The notes beneath the pieces are model-generated. The model was given only the letters and a program-made list of their open reading frames with translations, was not told the origin of the DNA and did no database searches. From NCBI RefSeq assembly GCF_003479605.1, contig NZ_QUHR01000002.1, positions 331,587 through 395,586 of the forward strand: DNA of 64,000 nucleotides, read 5' to 3'. The DNA is from Roseburia sp. AF12-17LB (GTDB lineage: Bacteria > Bacillota > Clostridia > Lachnospirales > Lachnospiraceae). This document shows positions 62,869 to 64,000 of this stretch, piece after piece (within the stretch, counting starts at the first letter, position 1; each line of letters opens with the position of its first letter). The translations under genes and the position numbers were made by a program.

Positions 62869-63236
62869 GCCTGCTCTCCCTCCAAAATCTCCTGAATCAA
62901 AGATAAGGTTTCTGATTTCTTATAGCCAAGCTTGCTCATATTTTCCAAAAATTCCTTAATCTGTTCCTGTGCCAGATTATTCTTCAACTCCTCAATCATT
63001 TTTGCATCCTCCGTTATAAATCTCCCGCTTGTACGCTGGGAATACACAAGTCCTGTCCGCTCTAACTCTGTCAGTGCTTTCTGCATCGTATTCGGATTTA
63101 CTGCAGCTACCGCCGCCAGATCCCTGACAGAAGGTAACTTATCTCCCGGACTGTATTTACCGGATATTATTTCCATCTGAATCCGCTCCACAATCTGAAT
63201 AAAAATAGGACGATCCGAATCCAATTCCCATGCCAT
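62865..63236 (-). CDS. GntR-family regulator, YtrA subfamily
   Basis: A 123-residue GntR protein: winged helix with YSPGDKLPSVRDLAAVAAVNPNTMQKALTEL-type layout (about 28-60) and a short C-terminal helical dimerisation region of the YtrA type instead of a large effector domain. It is the first gene of the operon and probably represses it through the dyad over the transcription start. Confidence 0.92.
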   Translation of the reverse strand: MAWELDSDRPIFIQIVERIQMEIISGKYSPGDKLPSVRDLAAVAAVNPNTMQKALTELERTGLVYSQRTSGRFITEDAKMIEELKNNLAQEQIKEFLENMSKLGYKKSETLSLIQEILEGEQA

Positions 63237-63260
63237 GCAATCACCCCTTTCCGTATTTTT

Positions 63261-63278
63261 GTACTATATAAATAATAC
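63261..63278. promoter_or_regulatory. Probable operator dyad of the GntR regulator
   Basis: An 18-base imperfect palindrome (GTA..TAT..ATA..TAC type, 14 of 18 positions symmetric) lies across the predicted transcription start, immediately beyond the -10 box. The position suits autorepression by the YtrA-like regulator. Confidence 0.5.
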
Positions 63279-63305
63279 AATATATTCTTACGACGGATTT
63301 GTCAA
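63277..63305 (-). promoter_or_regulatory. Promoter of the gntR-ABC operon
   Basis: On the minus strand a perfect TTGACA (63300-63305) is 17 bases from TATTGT (63277-63282, four of six). The predicted start falls inside the adjacent dyad, and AGGGG precedes the ATG at 63236. Confidence 0.6.
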
Positions 63306-63352
63306 GAGGATTTTCATTACCAATCCTTAATTTATTCCTCATGTCAGAAATA

Positions 63353-63393
63353 GTGGTCACCAGGTGGACACCAGTAACCAATAAGGTGGTCAC
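63353..63393 (+). repeat. GTGGWCAC repeats, probable mobile-element terminus
   Basis: GTGGTCAC occurs at 63353-63360 and 63386-63393, with GTGGACAC at 63364-63371 between them. Short repeats of this kind are typical of insertion-sequence ends. The segment lies between the gntR promoter and a transposase remnant. Which element it belonged to cannot be decided here. Confidence 0.4.
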
Positions 63394-63432
63394 TTAGCAA
63401 CCAGCTTCGTTCTTTTCATATATCCTGTAAGC

Positions 63433-63924
63433 TTGTTTCTTGTGTTCATCGCCATTGTGAAATGGAATCCTCATATCCACGCTCTCATCTCCGAGGGTGG
63501 GGCTGGTAACATCACTCCCTGGCGTCCTGTCAAACACTTTGATTACAATTTCCTTCGTAATGCCTTCCGTAAAGTTCTCCTTGAACAGCTTACTTCCCGC
63601 ATTGGTCCATCTTTTCGTAAAGTTAAAAATGAAATGTACACCAGACACGAAGACAACAAAACTGTTACTGAAACTATTCCTGCTTTGGACTTCATCCAGA
63701 AACTGATTGTCCACATCCCTGAAAAACATTTCAAAATGCTTCGCTACTATGGGGTATATGCAAAACATCACAAACAGGAAAAGAAACTTCTGGTTTTAGA
63801 AGTTTACCACAAAAAACGTCATAAACAACGTCATGGCGAATCCAACATTCTCTCTTTTGTCATGTCATTTTTTATTTCCAGTTTATTATACACTATTTCT
63901 GACGATTTGAGAAATTTCCTATAA
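63433..63924 (+). pseudogene. Y2/IS91-like transposase remnant with internal deletions
   Basis: The open frame contains KWNPHIHALISEGG, the His-hydrophobic-His motif of Y2-type (IS91/IS1294-like) transposases, followed by FLRNAFRKVLLEQL and later ETIPALDFIQKLIVHIPEKHFKMLRYYGVYAKHHKQEK. The N-terminal zinc-binding part is missing, and the preceding TTG start reads non-homologous sequence. From memory of intact relatives, a stretch is missing between MYT and RHEDNK and another between HKQEKK and LVLEVYHKK, so the piece looks doubly deleted in frame and cannot be active. The part after HKKRHKQ is unrecognised. Confidence 0.7.
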
Positions 63925-63947
63925 AGTAAAAAAGGGACGTAGGAAAA

Positions 63948-64000
63948 TGTACCGACCCCTAAAAGTTAGACCAAAAAATCTAACGATTGGAGGTCGGTAT
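63948..64000 (+). mobile_element. Left end of an IS3-family-like element (continues beyond window)
   Basis: From TGTACCGACC the sequence has a TG-start terminal repeat of the IS3/IS150 kind. Within it GTTAGA pairs with TCTAAC around ccaaaaaa, and ACCGACC pairs with GGTCGGT near the window edge. GGAGG appears at the very end, with the last two bases AT possibly starting the first transposase frame. The identification is from pattern memory. Confidence 0.5.

Noticed and set aside
1..64000. CRISPR arrays, tRNA, rRNA, T-box leaders or prophage
   Set aside because: No regularly spaced repeats, cloverleaf-like sequences, rRNA stretches, T-box motifs or phage structural genes were seen. Only the mobile-element scar at the right edge is foreign-looking.

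Overview
The window looks like a chromosomal segment of a motile, anaerobic, spore-forming Firmicute of the Lachnospiraceae type (Roseburia/Agathobacter-like). The evidence is an AT-rich genome with strong AGGAGG ribosome-binding sites, a Bacillus/Clostridium-style fla/che operon next to codY, topA and dprA, sporulation genes (sigK, cotJABC), a putative group B [FeFe]-hydrogenase, and small protein families (DUF5662, DUF5716/5717-like) that I associate with Lachnospiraceae. The genus is an inference.

Region 1 (1-31.7 kb, all minus strand) is one very long flagellar and chemotaxis operon. In transcription order it runs flgB, flgC, fliE, fliF, fliG, fliH, fliI, fliJ, a MotE/YlxF-like gene, fliK, flgD, a TIGR02530-type gene, flgE, motA, motB, fliL, fliM, fliY, cheY, fliO, fliP, fliQ, fliR, flhB, flhA, flhF, flhG, a YcgR-like PilZ gene, cheB, cheA, cheW, cheC, cheD, a small acidic membrane protein, the motility sigma factor sigD/fliA, and a FapA/DUF342 gene cut by the window edge. 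A sigma-A-like promoter precedes flgB. A second promoter with a structured leader lies between flgE and motA, where flbD would often sit.

Region 2 (31.7-38.4 kb, minus) holds codY, topA, dprA and comM (the dprA-topA-codY-flgB order is shared with Bacillus subtilis) and an uninterrupted sigK with no pro-sequence.

Region 3 (38.4-49.3 kb) is mixed: an RluA-type pseudouridine synthase with a possible leaderless transcript; a minus-strand operon of a GH13-like protein that has lost its catalytic residues, a DUF5662 protein and trpS; a plus-strand c-di-GMP phosphodiesterase (HD-GYP) with a consensus promoter, plus a DUF1292 gene whose terminator lies inside the convergent helicase gene; then helicase, gltX and the hydrogenase.

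Region 4 (49.3-53.2 kb) has feoA-feoB with a small Cys-rich membrane protein for ferrous iron uptake, divergent from cotJABC, which has a sigma-K-type promoter, and then a compound hairpin element.

Region 5 (53.2-60.1 kb, minus) is a four-gene operon encoding a 1197-residue alpha-helical-repeat protein, an actin/Hsp70-fold ATPase, a TPR protein and a coiled-coil membrane protein. I know of no function for it and consider it the best candidate here for an undescribed system.

Region 6 (60.1-64 kb) holds a CobD/HisC-like PLP enzyme, a GntR(YtrA)-ABC transporter operon, and a mobile-element scar: a deleted Y2-type transposase remnant followed by the left end of an IS3-like element running out of the window. 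I found no tRNA, rRNA or CRISPR array, and no gene-free stretch over 300 bases.
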